This document shows positions 1 to 8,432 of a stretch of DNA of 64,000 bases, piece after piece (the stretch's first letter is position 1; each line of letters opens with the position of its first letter). The position numbers and the translations under genes are program-made. The stretch comes from Candidatus Zhuqueibacterota bacterium (GTDB lineage Bacteria > Zhuqueibacterota > Zhuqueibacteria > Zhuqueibacterales > Geothermadaptataceae): NCBI GenBank assembly GCA_030950365.1, contig JAUZRQ010000020.1, positions 1 through 64,000 on the forward strand, given 5' to 3'. The notes under the pieces were generated by a model. The model ran no database searches and was not told the DNA's origin. It was given only the letters and a program-made list of their open reading frames with translations.

Positions 1-336
1 TATGAGTACATGGCCTGCGGCAAATGCGTGGTGGCCTCGCGGCTGGGACAGATCGCCGAGGCTATTGAAGATGGTCGGTCGGGATTTTTGGTGGAGCCCG
101 GCAAAATTGAAGATTATCTGGCCGCACTGCAAAAGCTGATCGATGATCCCCAATTGCGGCGGTCGATGGGCAGTGCCGCCGCGGAGCAGGCCATGACCCA
201 TTACAGTTGGGCGACGAAAGGTCGTCAGTGGGTGAGCGTGTGTGAGCGGGTGCTGGAACAGTACGGACGGAAGCAGGCGCAGGAAGCGACAGGGACACCG
301 GAGCATCTTCCAGTGGAGCAGGAGAGACCTTCATGA
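1..336 (+). CDS. Glycosyltransferase family 4, C-terminal fragment (cut by window start)
   Basis: The frame is already open at base 1 (Y-E-Y before the first Met), so only the last ~111 residues of the protein are here. The piece starts in the segment EYMACGKCVVAS, which in GT4 enzymes holds the second Glu of the EX7E motif that contacts the nucleotide-sugar donor. It continues with DGRSGFLVEPG and a helical C-terminus ending in a charged tail (about residues 60-111), as is normal for the GT-B fold. The stop overlaps the next start as ATGA, so it is translationally coupled to the secreted hydrolase-like gene. Acceptor and donor cannot be told from this fragment. It would act at the cytoplasmic face of the membrane in glycan assembly. 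Confidence 0.85.
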   Translation, partial: YEYMACGKCVVASRLGQIAEAIEDGRSGFLVEPGKIEDYLAALQKLIDDPQLRRSMGSAAAEQAMTHYSWATKGRQWVSVCERVLEQYGRKQAQEATGTPEHLPVEQERPS

Positions 337-2120
337 ATGCAGCAAGCATGGACAGCAAGCGAATAGGAAAGGGTATGCGAAAACTGATCCAAATCAGTCT
401 ATTATTAACGGTGTTCGGTTCTCAGGCGGCGGCACAGAATTATCAGCCGCCCTTTCCGCGCATCGGTGTGATTTATTTTTACGAAGCCAACATTCCCGAA
501 GAAATCTGGCAGTACCACGATTTGATCGTGGTACGGTTCTGGTATCCGGAAATTGCCCGCAAAATCAAAGCGAAATATCCTGAAAAAATTGTACTGGCCA
601 CGAACAACGTCATCGATGGGACGGCCATCAATCCGCCGGATGATTACCTCATTCCAACGCTTGATGGTTCGTGCATCAAAGGCTGGCACCAGAAACACCC
701 GGGCGATTGCCTGTACGATGGCACCAATTTTTGCCCGCAGGTGAACGGCAAGCGTTGGAACGACTTTCTCACCGATTTTCTCGCCGAACGCACCGACTGG
801 TCGGTGTTTGATGGGACTTTTTGGGATTCTTGGGCTGGTTCAATTTCCTGGCAAGAAGCATACGACCAAGTTGATTTTAACCGCAATGGAATACCCGATA
901 ACCAGGAACAGAAAAACCTCGCGGATAAATACTGGCGCGAAGGCAACCGGCTGATCGTCGAAAAATTGCGTCAGAAAATGCCGCCAGGAAAAGTTGTGGT
1001 CGCTCACGAAGCTTCGCCTGAAGAGGTGGGATACCTGAATGGTCTTGGCGACGAAGATTGGGAAGGGAATAGTTGGGAATGGTTCTATCCGAATGTCTGG
1101 CGTCGGTTTCAGCTTGAGGCGGTGACCCCGAGGGTCAATTTCATCGAAGCCCGCGGCAAGCCGGAGAATTTCCAGCGCATGCGGTTTGGGCTGGCCACTG
1201 CGTGCCTTCTGGATGCGTTCTTTACCATGGATGACGGCAATTACGCCCACCGATACACCTATATTTACGATGAGTATCTCGCCAATCTGGGCCATCCCAC
1301 CTCGGAACCCGAAGAAATTCGCAAGGGCGTGTATGTACGCTATTTCGACAATGGTGCCGTGGTGGTCAATGCTTCCGGCAAGCCACAAACAATCACGGCA
1401 AACGACCTGCGCGGTGGCCCCTATTACCGATTTCTCGGCGGACAGGTGCCGGACTTCAACAATGGTCAAAAGCTCGGGTCGATCACCCTCGCCGGTTCCA
1501 TTTCCGGACGCAAACAAACCGGCGATGGTGTATTGCTGTTCAAACGGCCGACGGTGCTGATCGCACCAATCATCGTGGATAATGTCCGCATCAACATGAC
1601 CAGTCCGGGAAGCAAGCCGGCGAAGTTGGAAGGCAACTGGATCCAGCAGGATCAGGGCAAGCTACGCAACACCAATGCCTACGCGCTGAATTATGGCTGG
1701 GATGAGTACGGACCGCCATACGCGTACACCCATGCCGGCAATGGCGAGAACCGCGCCATTTATACCCCGACCATTGGCGTGGCCGGCGAGTACGATGTAT
1801 ATGAGTGGCATCCGTACCACGGCAATGCCGAGGGAGATTTCATGGAAGCGCGTGACGTGCCATACCTCATCAAGCATGCGCGCGGCACGGCCACCGGCAC
1901 CATTGACCAGTCACGCAATTCTGGACGCTGGAATTATCTCGGGCGGTTTTATTTCAATAAAGGCACGTCCGGACAAATCATTATCAGCAATAAGGTTTCC
2001 TCGGGGATCGTGCTGGCCGATGCATTCAAGTTCGTGTACGCTGCCACGAACACCGACGCGTTCTCTTCCGATCGCACACCTCCCAAAGCGCCAACAGGGG
2101 TGAAAATCGAAAAAAACTGA
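333..2120 (+). CDS. Secreted putative glycoside hydrolase (GHL15-like) with golvesin-type C-terminal domain
   Basis: A 595-residue protein. The long N-terminus contains a second Met (base 375) that starts a cleaner signal peptide (MRKLIQISLLLTVFGSQAAAQ), so either start could be used; the upstream ATG overlaps the previous stop. Residues ~30-330 look like a TIM-barrel glycosidase related to the hypothetical family GHL15 (motifs FWDSWAGS, VDFNRNGIPDNQ, VVAHEA). Residues ~430-565 match the golvesin/Xly-like beta-sandwich (YTPTIGVAGEYDVYEWHP, GRFYFNKG, VLADAFKF) that is common on extracellular enzymes. The protein ends abruptly with DRTPPKAPTGVKIEKN, which resembles the first strand of a fibronectin III domain. 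It sits between glycosyltransferase genes, so a role in trimming the exported glycan is likely, but no substrate can be named. Confidence 0.6.
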   Translation: MNAASMDSKRIGKGMRKLIQISLLLTVFGSQAAAQNYQPPFPRIGVIYFYEANIPEEIWQYHDLIVVRFWYPEIARKIKAKYPEKIVLATNNVIDGTAINPPDDYLIPTLDGSCIKGWHQKHPGDCLYDGTNFCPQVNGKRWNDFLTDFLAERTDWSVFDGTFWDSWAGSISWQEAYDQVDFNRNGIPDNQEQKNLADKYWREGNRLIVEKLRQKMPPGKVVVAHEASPEEVGYLNGLGDEDWEGNSWEWFYPNVWRRFQLEAVTPRVNFIEARGKPENFQRMRFGLATACLLDAFFTMDDGNYAHRYTYIYDEYLANLGHPTSEPEEIRKGVYVRYFDNGAVVVNASGKPQTITANDLRGGPYYRFLGGQVPDFNNGQKLGSITLAGSISGRKQTGDGVLLFKRPTVLIAPIIVDNVRINMTSPGSKPAKLEGNWIQQDQGKLRNTNAYALNYGWDEYGPPYAYTHAGNGENRAIYTPTIGVAGEYDVYEWHPYHGNAEGDFMEARDVPYLIKHARGTATGTIDQSRNSGRWNYLGRFYFNKGTSGQIIISNKVSSGIVLADAFKFVYAATNTDAFSSDRTPPKAPTGVKIEKN

Positions 2121-2171
2121 CCTGGCCTGTAGCGAAGTGGGCTGGATATCCCTGAACACGGAGGTTTGAAT

Positions 2172-5100
2172 ATGCGGCAACATAGGACATACACCATCAC
2201 TTTCATGAAAACAATATGGCTGCTCCTGGGTGCTGTCCTTGCGGCGGAATCGTTGCAGGCGCAGACCATCAATCCGGCAGACATTGAAAAACTGCGCGAA
2301 AAATATCTGGCGGAGAAGGCCCCCAAAATTAATATGGCCGGTATCGTTAAGAAAATTTTGCAAATACCGGTGGGCCAGGGCTGGAGCGGCTACCGGCCCA
2401 CAGAGTGGTATTTTGCCGCTGAACTGGCCTACGCAGCCGGCTCCGGCGGCACCGACCTCAGCCGCTTGCGCAAAGCCCTGGATTTTGCTGAGCGCAATAC
2501 GGTCGAGAACTGGTGGGAAATCGAGGTTGGCATTCCACGGGCGCTGGCCCGCGGCTTGTTGCGTGGCGGCGATCAGCTCCCAGCGGACCTCCGCCAGCGT
2601 CTGGAACAACACCTGCGCAATTTTTTGAGCCGGCAACGATTGCGAGAATGGAACGGCGCCAACACCATTTATCGCGGTTGGACGCGTCTGATCGCCGGGC
2701 TGTATTTTCGCGATGCGGAGCTTTGCCAGCAGGCTGTCAAGTTGTTCGCCAGCGCAACCAGCATCGGAAAATACACCCACATCCGCCCGGATGGCTCGTA
2801 TTTCTTTCACAATGACAAAATGAACATGTTTTATGGCAGCGATCACTTCGTGCAATTTGCCGAATACGTGAACTTTGCGGCCAACACCAGCTTTGCGCTG
2901 GAAAACCATCCCAATCCCTACAACCCGGGCAAGACGGGTATCGAGGTGCTCGGCAAATGGATCGAGGACGGCATTCGCTGGTTTACCTATTACGGCGCCA
3001 TTGACCCGCTGACCATCAACAAGTTTCCGCACAAATGGCATTTGGGCCGCATCAAGGCCGGGCTGCGCGAGCTGGTTGCCTCCGGCTCGCCGGGACTGTC
3101 GCCCTACTGGCAGAGCATACAGGACATTCTCAACGATTCTCCCAATCCGCTGGGCGCGCGCGCCTTCCCGTCGTCGCGGTATCTGGCCGTACGCCGGGAT
3201 CGGTTCTTTGCCGGTCTGGTGCTGATGGACCTGGTGGTGCCGCACCTGGAAGCGTCCTCGTTCGCGCCCATGTTTGGCGCCGTGAACTTGGTCACCCCGC
3301 AAACGGTGGACCGCATTTCGCGCACCCCGGGAGATCAGAATGTTTCCGAAGATATTCTGAACGTGCCGTCGTCGCTACTTTCCACGATGACTGTGCCGAA
3401 ACTGTTTTTCCCGGATGTGGCCAATCCCGGCTCCGAGCACTCGAACCGCGTGCACATCAACGAGATTACTGATATCGCGAAACAGTGGGGCTATTACGGG
3501 GTCACAACCCTTGATAGCTATTTTGCCATGGCGGCGCAGCACTTGCGCAGCAGTGAGGGCCAGTTTCGGATGAAAAAATCCTGGTTTTTCTTTGATGATG
3601 AAATCGTGGTGCTGATCAGCGATCTGCGCAGCCAGGGCCGTTTTGGGCCGGTGGTCACCTGGCTGCAGACCTTCCGGCCAGGCGGCAGCGCGCTGGCCAC
3701 CGATCGCGGCGTGAAATCGCTGCCCACCGGCTCGGGCAGCAACGATATCGGTTTGACGCGCTGGGCGCACGCGCGCGGATGGGGATTCTATTTTCCGGAT
3801 CCGGTGTATCTCGTGGCTGAGGGTCGTAGCCGCGGTTTCACCCGGCTGACAGTGGATCATCAGCGCATGAACCGGCAGGACCGGCTGGCCTTTGTGCTGC
3901 TGCCGAACCGCAGCGAGGCCGAGGTTCGCAATTACAACGGTATCGAAATCCTGCGGCAGGACGGCAATTTGCATTTGGTCCGCGATCGGTCCTCGCAGGT
4001 GGTGGGAGCGGCCTTTTTCGCGCCGGTTTCCACTGGCTGGATTGCATCCAATCTTCCGGGCTATGTCCTGTATCAGGCGCGCGGGCAGCGGTTCCGCCTC
4101 ACGCTATACAATCCGCACAAAGAAAAATCCCTGCCGGTGCGGCTTTCGCATGAGGGCAATCCGGTGAATCCCATGGATGATGTGAAAATTGACGAAAGCG
4201 CGGCCACGCACCACCTGTACCGCATCCGTGTGCCGTTTGTGCTGAACAAAGGCGCCGGCGATGGTTTGAATCTGTTCGATCTGGCTTCCGCCGGCAATCA
4301 GGGCACAGAACTGATCGTGAATTTGCGTGTGTACCGTAAATTTGAAATCGAAGCGGAAAAGAATAGCGATGGTTCTTACAGCATTGTCCGGGCAACCATC
4401 AACCTCAACGATACCGGAAAGGATGGCAGTAGTGCGCAGCAGCCGGTTCCGCCGCAGCCGCAACCACCGGTGGCCGTGCTGCGATCGAGCTACCAGGCCA
4501 AAGCCGGTGTCCCCCTGCAATTCGATGCGTCGGGGTCGTACGATCCGGATGGTGGTAGCATTCAAGAATACATCTGGAATTTTGGCGATGGTGCTACTGC
4601 GCGCGGCGCCCGGGTGAGCCATAGTTATGCCAGCGCCGGCACCTATACAGGGTCCCTGCGACTGCGCGATGATGAAGGCCAGGAAACCACGGCCAATTTT
4701 ACCGTGAATGTATCACCAGCGCAAACGGCTGGCCCGGTTATGGTCATCCGTATTACCGCCGATGATCAATATGAGCTTTACGTGAACGGGGCATTCGTGG
4801 GCCGGGGTGAGCAGTGGGAGACCGCAGAAGAGTATCGCGTGCCGCTGAGCTCTGGAAAAAACGTCATCGCCGTTAAAGCCGTGAACCAGGCCAGTGCCGG
4901 CGGCATTCTTGCTGAGATTCAGGTGGACGGCAAAACATTTTTTACCAACACCAACTGGCGTGTGAGTTTGAACGAGGCGCAGGACTGGACCCGGCCTGAT
5001 TACAACGATCAGACCTGGTCACAGGCGGCATCGTTTGGTAAACACGGCTACGCGCTGCCGTGGGCCCAGTTCCGCAACGTGGAGGGGCTGGCCCGGGATA

Positions 5101-5228
5101 TTCCAGAATGGATATGGTCGAAAGACAATTACAAAGATTCACCAGTATATTTTCGCTACACTATCAATTTGAGCCAGGATGCCGAACCGCCCGCCGCGCC
5201 AAAAGGGGTTCGCGCAATTGTGGAATAA
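2172..5228 (+). CDS. Secreted polysaccharide lyase family 8 protein with PKD and galactose-binding-like domains
   Basis: ATG 2172 has GGAGG seven bases upstream; an in-frame TTG (2166) and a Met (2205, MKTIWLLLGAVLAAESLQAQ) are alternatives, and all include the signal peptide. Residues ~40-340 form the alpha-toroid of PL8 lyases (NWWEIEVGIPRALARGLL, GANTIYRGW, DGSYFFHND). Residues ~370-720 form the beta-sandwich (VHINEITDIAKQWG, KSWFFFDDEIVVLISDLRS). Candidate catalytic residues by family position are N164, H213 and Y221. A PKD domain (~780-860, WNFGDGATARG) and a beta-sandwich like those of rhamnosidase accessory domains (~870-1000, ELYVNGAFVGRG) follow. PL8 enzymes beta-eliminate uronic-acid polymers (hyaluronan, chondroitin, xanthan side chains); the substrate here is unknown. 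The C-terminus DAEPPAAPKGVRAIVE mirrors that of the preceding gene. Confidence 0.8.
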   Translation: MRQHRTYTITFMKTIWLLLGAVLAAESLQAQTINPADIEKLREKYLAEKAPKINMAGIVKKILQIPVGQGWSGYRPTEWYFAAELAYAAGSGGTDLSRLRKALDFAERNTVENWWEIEVGIPRALARGLLRGGDQLPADLRQRLEQHLRNFLSRQRLREWNGANTIYRGWTRLIAGLYFRDAELCQQAVKLFASATSIGKYTHIRPDGSYFFHNDKMNMFYGSDHFVQFAEYVNFAANTSFALENHPNPYNPGKTGIEVLGKWIEDGIRWFTYYGAIDPLTINKFPHKWHLGRIKAGLRELVASGSPGLSPYWQSIQDILNDSPNPLGARAFPSSRYLAVRRDRFFAGLVLMDLVVPHLEASSFAPMFGAVNLVTPQTVDRISRTPGDQNVSEDILNVPSSLLSTMTVPKLFFPDVANPGSEHSNRVHINEITDIAKQWGYYGVTTLDSYFAMAAQHLRSSEGQFRMKKSWFFFDDEIVVLISDLRSQGRFGPVVTWLQTFRPGGSALATDRGVKSLPTGSGSNDIGLTRWAHARGWGFYFPDPVYLVAEGRSRGFTRLTVDHQRMNRQDRLAFVLLPNRSEAEVRNYNGIEILRQDGNLHLVRDRSSQVVGAAFFAPVSTGWIASNLPGYVLYQARGQRFRLTLYNPHKEKSLPVRLSHEGNPVNPMDDVKIDESAATHHLYRIRVPFVLNKGAGDGLNLFDLASAGNQGTELIVNLRVYRKFEIEAEKNSDGSYSIVRATINLNDTGKDGSSAQQPVPPQPQPPVAVLRSSYQAKAGVPLQFDASGSYDPDGGSIQEYIWNFGDGATARGARVSHSYASAGTYTGSLRLRDDEGQETTANFTVNVSPAQTAGPVMVIRITADDQYELYVNGAFVGRGEQWETAEEYRVPLSSGKNVIAVKAVNQASAGGILAEIQVDGKTFFTNTNWRVSLNEAQDWTRPDYNDQTWSQAASFGKHGYALPWAQFRNVEGLARDIPEWIWSKDNYKDSPVYFRYTINLSQDAEPPAAPKGVRAIVE

Positions 5229-5372
5229 CGCAGGTATTATATTATTTCTGGCAACGGTGTCGGGGCCGAGCGGAAGTGGTCAGGATGGAAATCCGGTGCG
5301 AGCTTCAAATCATCGGCGCACCGAAAGCGGTTCGATGCTGGCGCAGGATTATGAGGATTTCGGAGGAGCCGA

Positions 5373-6629
5373 GTGAAGATTTTAATGGTTGACAAGTATT
5401 ATTTCATCAAAGGCGGGGCGGAGCGATATTATTTTGAGCTGACCAAGACCCTCGAGGAGCGGGGCCACGAGGTCATCCCTTTCTCCATGAAACATCCGGA
5501 CAATTTTCCCACCGACTACGAGCCGTACTTTGTCGACAACATCGAATTCAATGGGCTTTCGCTGGCGCAAAAAATTCGCCATGCGCCGGACATCATCGGC
5601 CGGGTGATCTGGTCGCGCAAAGCCAAAGAGGCGATCGTTCGCCTGGTGGATAAAGTCAAACCCGACATCGCGCATCTGCACATGATCGACCACCAGCTTT
5701 CGCCGTCCATCCTGCAGGGCCTCAAAGAGCGCCGCATTCCCATTATCCAGACGTGTCACCAGTACAAGCACGTTTGCCCGAGCTACCGGTTATACATTAT
5801 GCATAAAAACCAGATTTGCGAGAAATGCATTTCGGGGCGGTTTTATCATGCGGTAGTGGAGAAATGTCACAAAAATTCTCTGTCAGCAAGCGCCATTGTC
5901 GCTATTGAAAGTTACATTCATAAATGGCTAAAAATTTACGACCTCATTGATGTTTTTCATGTTCCGAGTCGATTTTTGGGAGGGAAATTGCAGGAGGCAG
6001 GATACCCATCCGAGAAAATCTGGCATTGTAACTACACCATCAATTTGCGGGATTATCCCTATCATCCGGATGCGAAAGATTATTTTGTGTATTACGGCCG
6101 ATTGAGTGAGGAAAAGGGGATTCTGACCCTGCTGAAGGCCAAGCAGCGTCTGCCGACTCCAAAACTCTACATTATTGGCGATGGCCCGCAGCGGCCGGCG
6201 CTCGAGGCGTTTGTGCGGGAACAACGGGTGGAAAATGTGGAGTTTCTCGGCAATCGCGGCGGACAGGAGCTGATCAGGCTGGTGCAGAACAGCCGGTTTG
6301 TGGTGGTGCCGTCGGAGTGGTATGACAATTCGCCGCTGGTGATCTATGAATCGTTTTCCATGGGCAAGCCGGTGATTGTCAGCACGCTGGGCGGCATGCC
6401 GGAATTGGTCGAGCCGGGGGGGGATGGCTTTCATTTTTCACCGGGCGATGTGGAGCAGCTCACCGATCGGATTCAGGCGCTGTGGCAAAACCCCGATCTC
6501 TGCCGTCAGATGGGCGAAAGGGCTCGCCAGAAGGCGGAGCGCGAATTCAGTCCCGAAGCGCATTACGAAAAATTGATGACGGTTTATCACCGATTAACCG
6601 ATAAAATCCAGACGAAGGTGACCATGTGA
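5373..6629 (+). CDS. Glycosyltransferase family 4 with cysteine-rich insertion
   Basis: The start is GTG at 5373, set by GGAGGAG at 5362-5368. The 418-residue protein begins MKILMVDKYYFIKGGAERYY, the usual GT4 N-terminal glycine loop. It carries a Cys cluster at ~130-170 (CHQYKHVCPSY, ICEKC, EKCHKN) found in a subset of GT4 enzymes and possibly zinc-binding. The C-terminal donor domain has YYGRLSEEKG and PSEWYDNSPLVIYES. In that last motif the first Glu of the classic EX7E is an Asp (DX7E), a conservative change seen by eye. About 144 bases separate it from the lyase gene, with no clear gene between. It likely adds one sugar to the lipid-linked repeat unit at the inner face of the cytoplasmic membrane. 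Donor and acceptor are unknown. Confidence 0.9.
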   Translation: MKILMVDKYYFIKGGAERYYFELTKTLEERGHEVIPFSMKHPDNFPTDYEPYFVDNIEFNGLSLAQKIRHAPDIIGRVIWSRKAKEAIVRLVDKVKPDIAHLHMIDHQLSPSILQGLKERRIPIIQTCHQYKHVCPSYRLYIMHKNQICEKCISGRFYHAVVEKCHKNSLSASAIVAIESYIHKWLKIYDLIDVFHVPSRFLGGKLQEAGYPSEKIWHCNYTINLRDYPYHPDAKDYFVYYGRLSEEKGILTLLKAKQRLPTPKLYIIGDGPQRPALEAFVREQRVENVEFLGNRGGQELIRLVQNSRFVVVPSEWYDNSPLVIYESFSMGKPVIVSTLGGMPELVEPGGDGFHFSPGDVEQLTDRIQALWQNPDLCRQMGERARQKAEREFSPEAHYEKLMTVYHRLTDKIQTKVTM

Positions 6630-6650
6630 GGGAGCATTAAAACGAGCGGC

Positions 6651-7748
6651 ATGAGTGAGCGTAGCGCGCAAACGATTACACGGGAGCGGAAAGGACTGAA
6701 AGTAAAAACAAGAAAATCCTCTTCCACATCAGAACCGCTTACCGCGATTTTTCAAGACCTGTCCGAACACGCCCGGGACTACTTCGGGCAGGAGGGACCT
6801 CTGGAATTTCAGATTCTGGAGCATCAGCAGAAGCGGCTGTCTGAAATCTGGCGCTGTGCCGTTTCCCACAATGGCTGGCACACGCACATTTTCATCAAAA
6901 TGCACAAAAACCCAGACCACCGTGACGACCGGGTGCTGCAGTTTTGTGCCACGGAATTCGATATTTTGAAAGAGCTGTATGCGGCATTCGCGCCGTACGA
7001 ACAATTCGGCGTGGTGCGACCGGTGGCCTTTTATCCGCGTGAGATGATCACCATCACCGAAGAAAAGGCCGGTGACAATCTGTATAATCTTTTGCAGAAG
7101 CAAAGCCACCGGCTGGCACGCCACAAATCGTTTCGTGATCTGGAACGCTATTGCTATCTCTGCGGCAAATGGCTCCGGGTGTTCCAGAAAATCACCAGCA
7201 CAGGCAAGACCCGCCATCTCGAAGAGCTGGGCATTCTGGCCAATGCCGATGAGCGGTTTAGACGATGGCAAGCCTTGCATTTGAACCAAAGCCTGATGCG
7301 CCGCGTGAAGGCCGATTTGCAAGAACGGATCCGCCGGCTAACGGACCGAAAGGTGCCCATTTCCGGCCAGCACGGGGATTTCATCCCGTTCAACATCATC
7401 GTCAACCCCAATGAGGTGACGCTACTGGATTTTCCGTATTACTGCGAAGGCACGGTGTATCACGATCTGGCGCGCTTTTGCACCGTGCTGATCACCATGG
7501 CGAAAAAACCTCAGTACTCGCGGCGTCGCATGCAGCGGCTGGTGAAGAACACCCTGTCGGGATTTGCTGAATATGCGGATTTTGATCCTGACATTTTTGG
7601 CGTGTATTTACGGTACAATATGATCGATTGGGTGCTCTGGGATGAATGGCTAAATAGAGGCGATTGCAAGAACCGATTTTGGCGGCGGCGGGTCAAGTCG
7701 TTTTATGAGAACTGCTTCCGGAACTTTGATCACTATGCCATTGCATGA
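6651..7748 (+). CDS. Phosphotransferase-fold (APH/choline kinase-like) protein in glycan locus
   Basis: This 365-residue protein has the catalytic signature of aminoglycoside/choline-kinase-like enzymes: GQHGDFIPFNIIV (HGD-x4-N, catalytic Asp and Mg-binding Asn) followed by VTLLDFPYYCEG (the LDF metal-binding motif), at residues ~240-275. The N-terminal lobe is divergent (IWRCAVSHNGWHTHIFIKMHKN), where the K in IKM could contact ATP. The first ~40 residues are basic and low in complexity. No strong Shine-Dalgarno lies next to ATG 6651. A position 21 bases after one glycosyltransferase and upstream of another suggests a sugar or glycan kinase rather than antibiotic resistance. It has no signal peptide, so it should act in the cytoplasm. 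Confidence 0.7.
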   Translation: MSERSAQTITRERKGLKVKTRKSSSTSEPLTAIFQDLSEHARDYFGQEGPLEFQILEHQQKRLSEIWRCAVSHNGWHTHIFIKMHKNPDHRDDRVLQFCATEFDILKELYAAFAPYEQFGVVRPVAFYPREMITITEEKAGDNLYNLLQKQSHRLARHKSFRDLERYCYLCGKWLRVFQKITSTGKTRHLEELGILANADERFRRWQALHLNQSLMRRVKADLQERIRRLTDRKVPISGQHGDFIPFNIIVNPNEVTLLDFPYYCEGTVYHDLARFCTVLITMAKKPQYSRRRMQRLVKNTLSGFAEYADFDPDIFGVYLRYNMIDWVLWDEWLNRGDCKNRFWRRRVKSFYENCFRNFDHYAIA

Positions 7749-8432
7749 AACGGAGCGCAGCAGCTTTCGCTGCAGGTCGATCCGATAAATTGGCTTCCAT
7801 TCTGGCTGTGAGTTCCAATTGGTTGCTGTTTGGCCACACCTGGACCAACGGACGTTTATGCGATTCTGTTTTTTTGTCAATCGACTGCACCGATGGATGA
7901 AAAATACTGGAATCGCCGTGCACGGAGCATGCCAGCGGATGAGCCCCGGTTTTCCGGTGCTTACATTCGGATGAATGCAGGAAACCGGAGTCTCATACCT
8001 GGCTCTTTCCTTGGAGAGAAATTGCTGCATGTTTGGCCATTTTTCTTTCGTGGAATGGCGAAAAGATCGGAATGACCAATCGAACAAAATTGCACGTATG
8101 GCTGAATGGTTATCTGCAATTGCATTAAATCATTGTAACTATTCAGTTATTCCCGTTTGATGAAATCTTACCCGTCATCGCGAGCAGCCGCCGCAAGGCG
8201 GTTGCACCTGTCCGACTGCTGGCGGACGGCGATCTCTTTAAATATAACAATGGGATTGCGTCGTCTCCGCCAGCTGGCGGATCCTCGCGATGACGGGGAA
8301 GAGACTGAAGAGTTACAAATCATTACTTTAATTGAAAATAGCCTGTTGCAGGGCTGTGATAGACAGGACATGGCGGCCATGGAGAGAAGCGGCCGCAGGC
8401 GTGAGGACAAGCATGAGGACGATTGAATTACC
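7749..8432 (+). other. Non-coding gap inside the glycan locus
   Basis: This 684-base stretch has no convincing gene; the short frames present have no recognisable motif and no good ribosome site. It contains the MITE-like palindrome at 8171-8297, described separately. The rest is moderately AT-rich with no clear promoter. A short GCAGC-TTTC-GCTGC hairpin just after the kinase stop (about 7759) has no T-run, so it is not called a terminator. Confidence 0.6.
8171..8297. repeat. MITE/REP-like imperfect palindrome (~127 bp)
   Basis: The ends are a perfect 14-base inverted repeat, CCCGTCATCGCGAG at 8171-8184 and CTCGCGATGACGGG at 8284-8297. The inner arms are partly complementary too (GACTGCTGGCGGACGGCGATC against GGGATTGCGTCGTCTCCGCCAGC, pairing with gaps), around a central AT-rich loop (taaatataacaat). 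This is the structure of the non-autonomous GTCATTGCGAG-type interspersed repeats found in many bacterial genomes. No transposase and no certain target duplication are visible. Confidence 0.75.

Noticed and set aside
1911-3302. 463-codon minus-strand frame
   Set aside because: It lies opposite the secreted hydrolase and PL8 genes, which have signal peptides, ribosome sites and family motifs; the minus frame has none.
5179-5376. 65-codon frame between lyase and GT4 genes
   Set aside because: It overlaps the lyase end, has no ribosome site and a composition like non-coding DNA.
7650-8087. 145-codon minus-strand frame in the glycan-locus gap
   Set aside because: No family pattern and no ribosome site; it also overlaps the end of the kinase gene.
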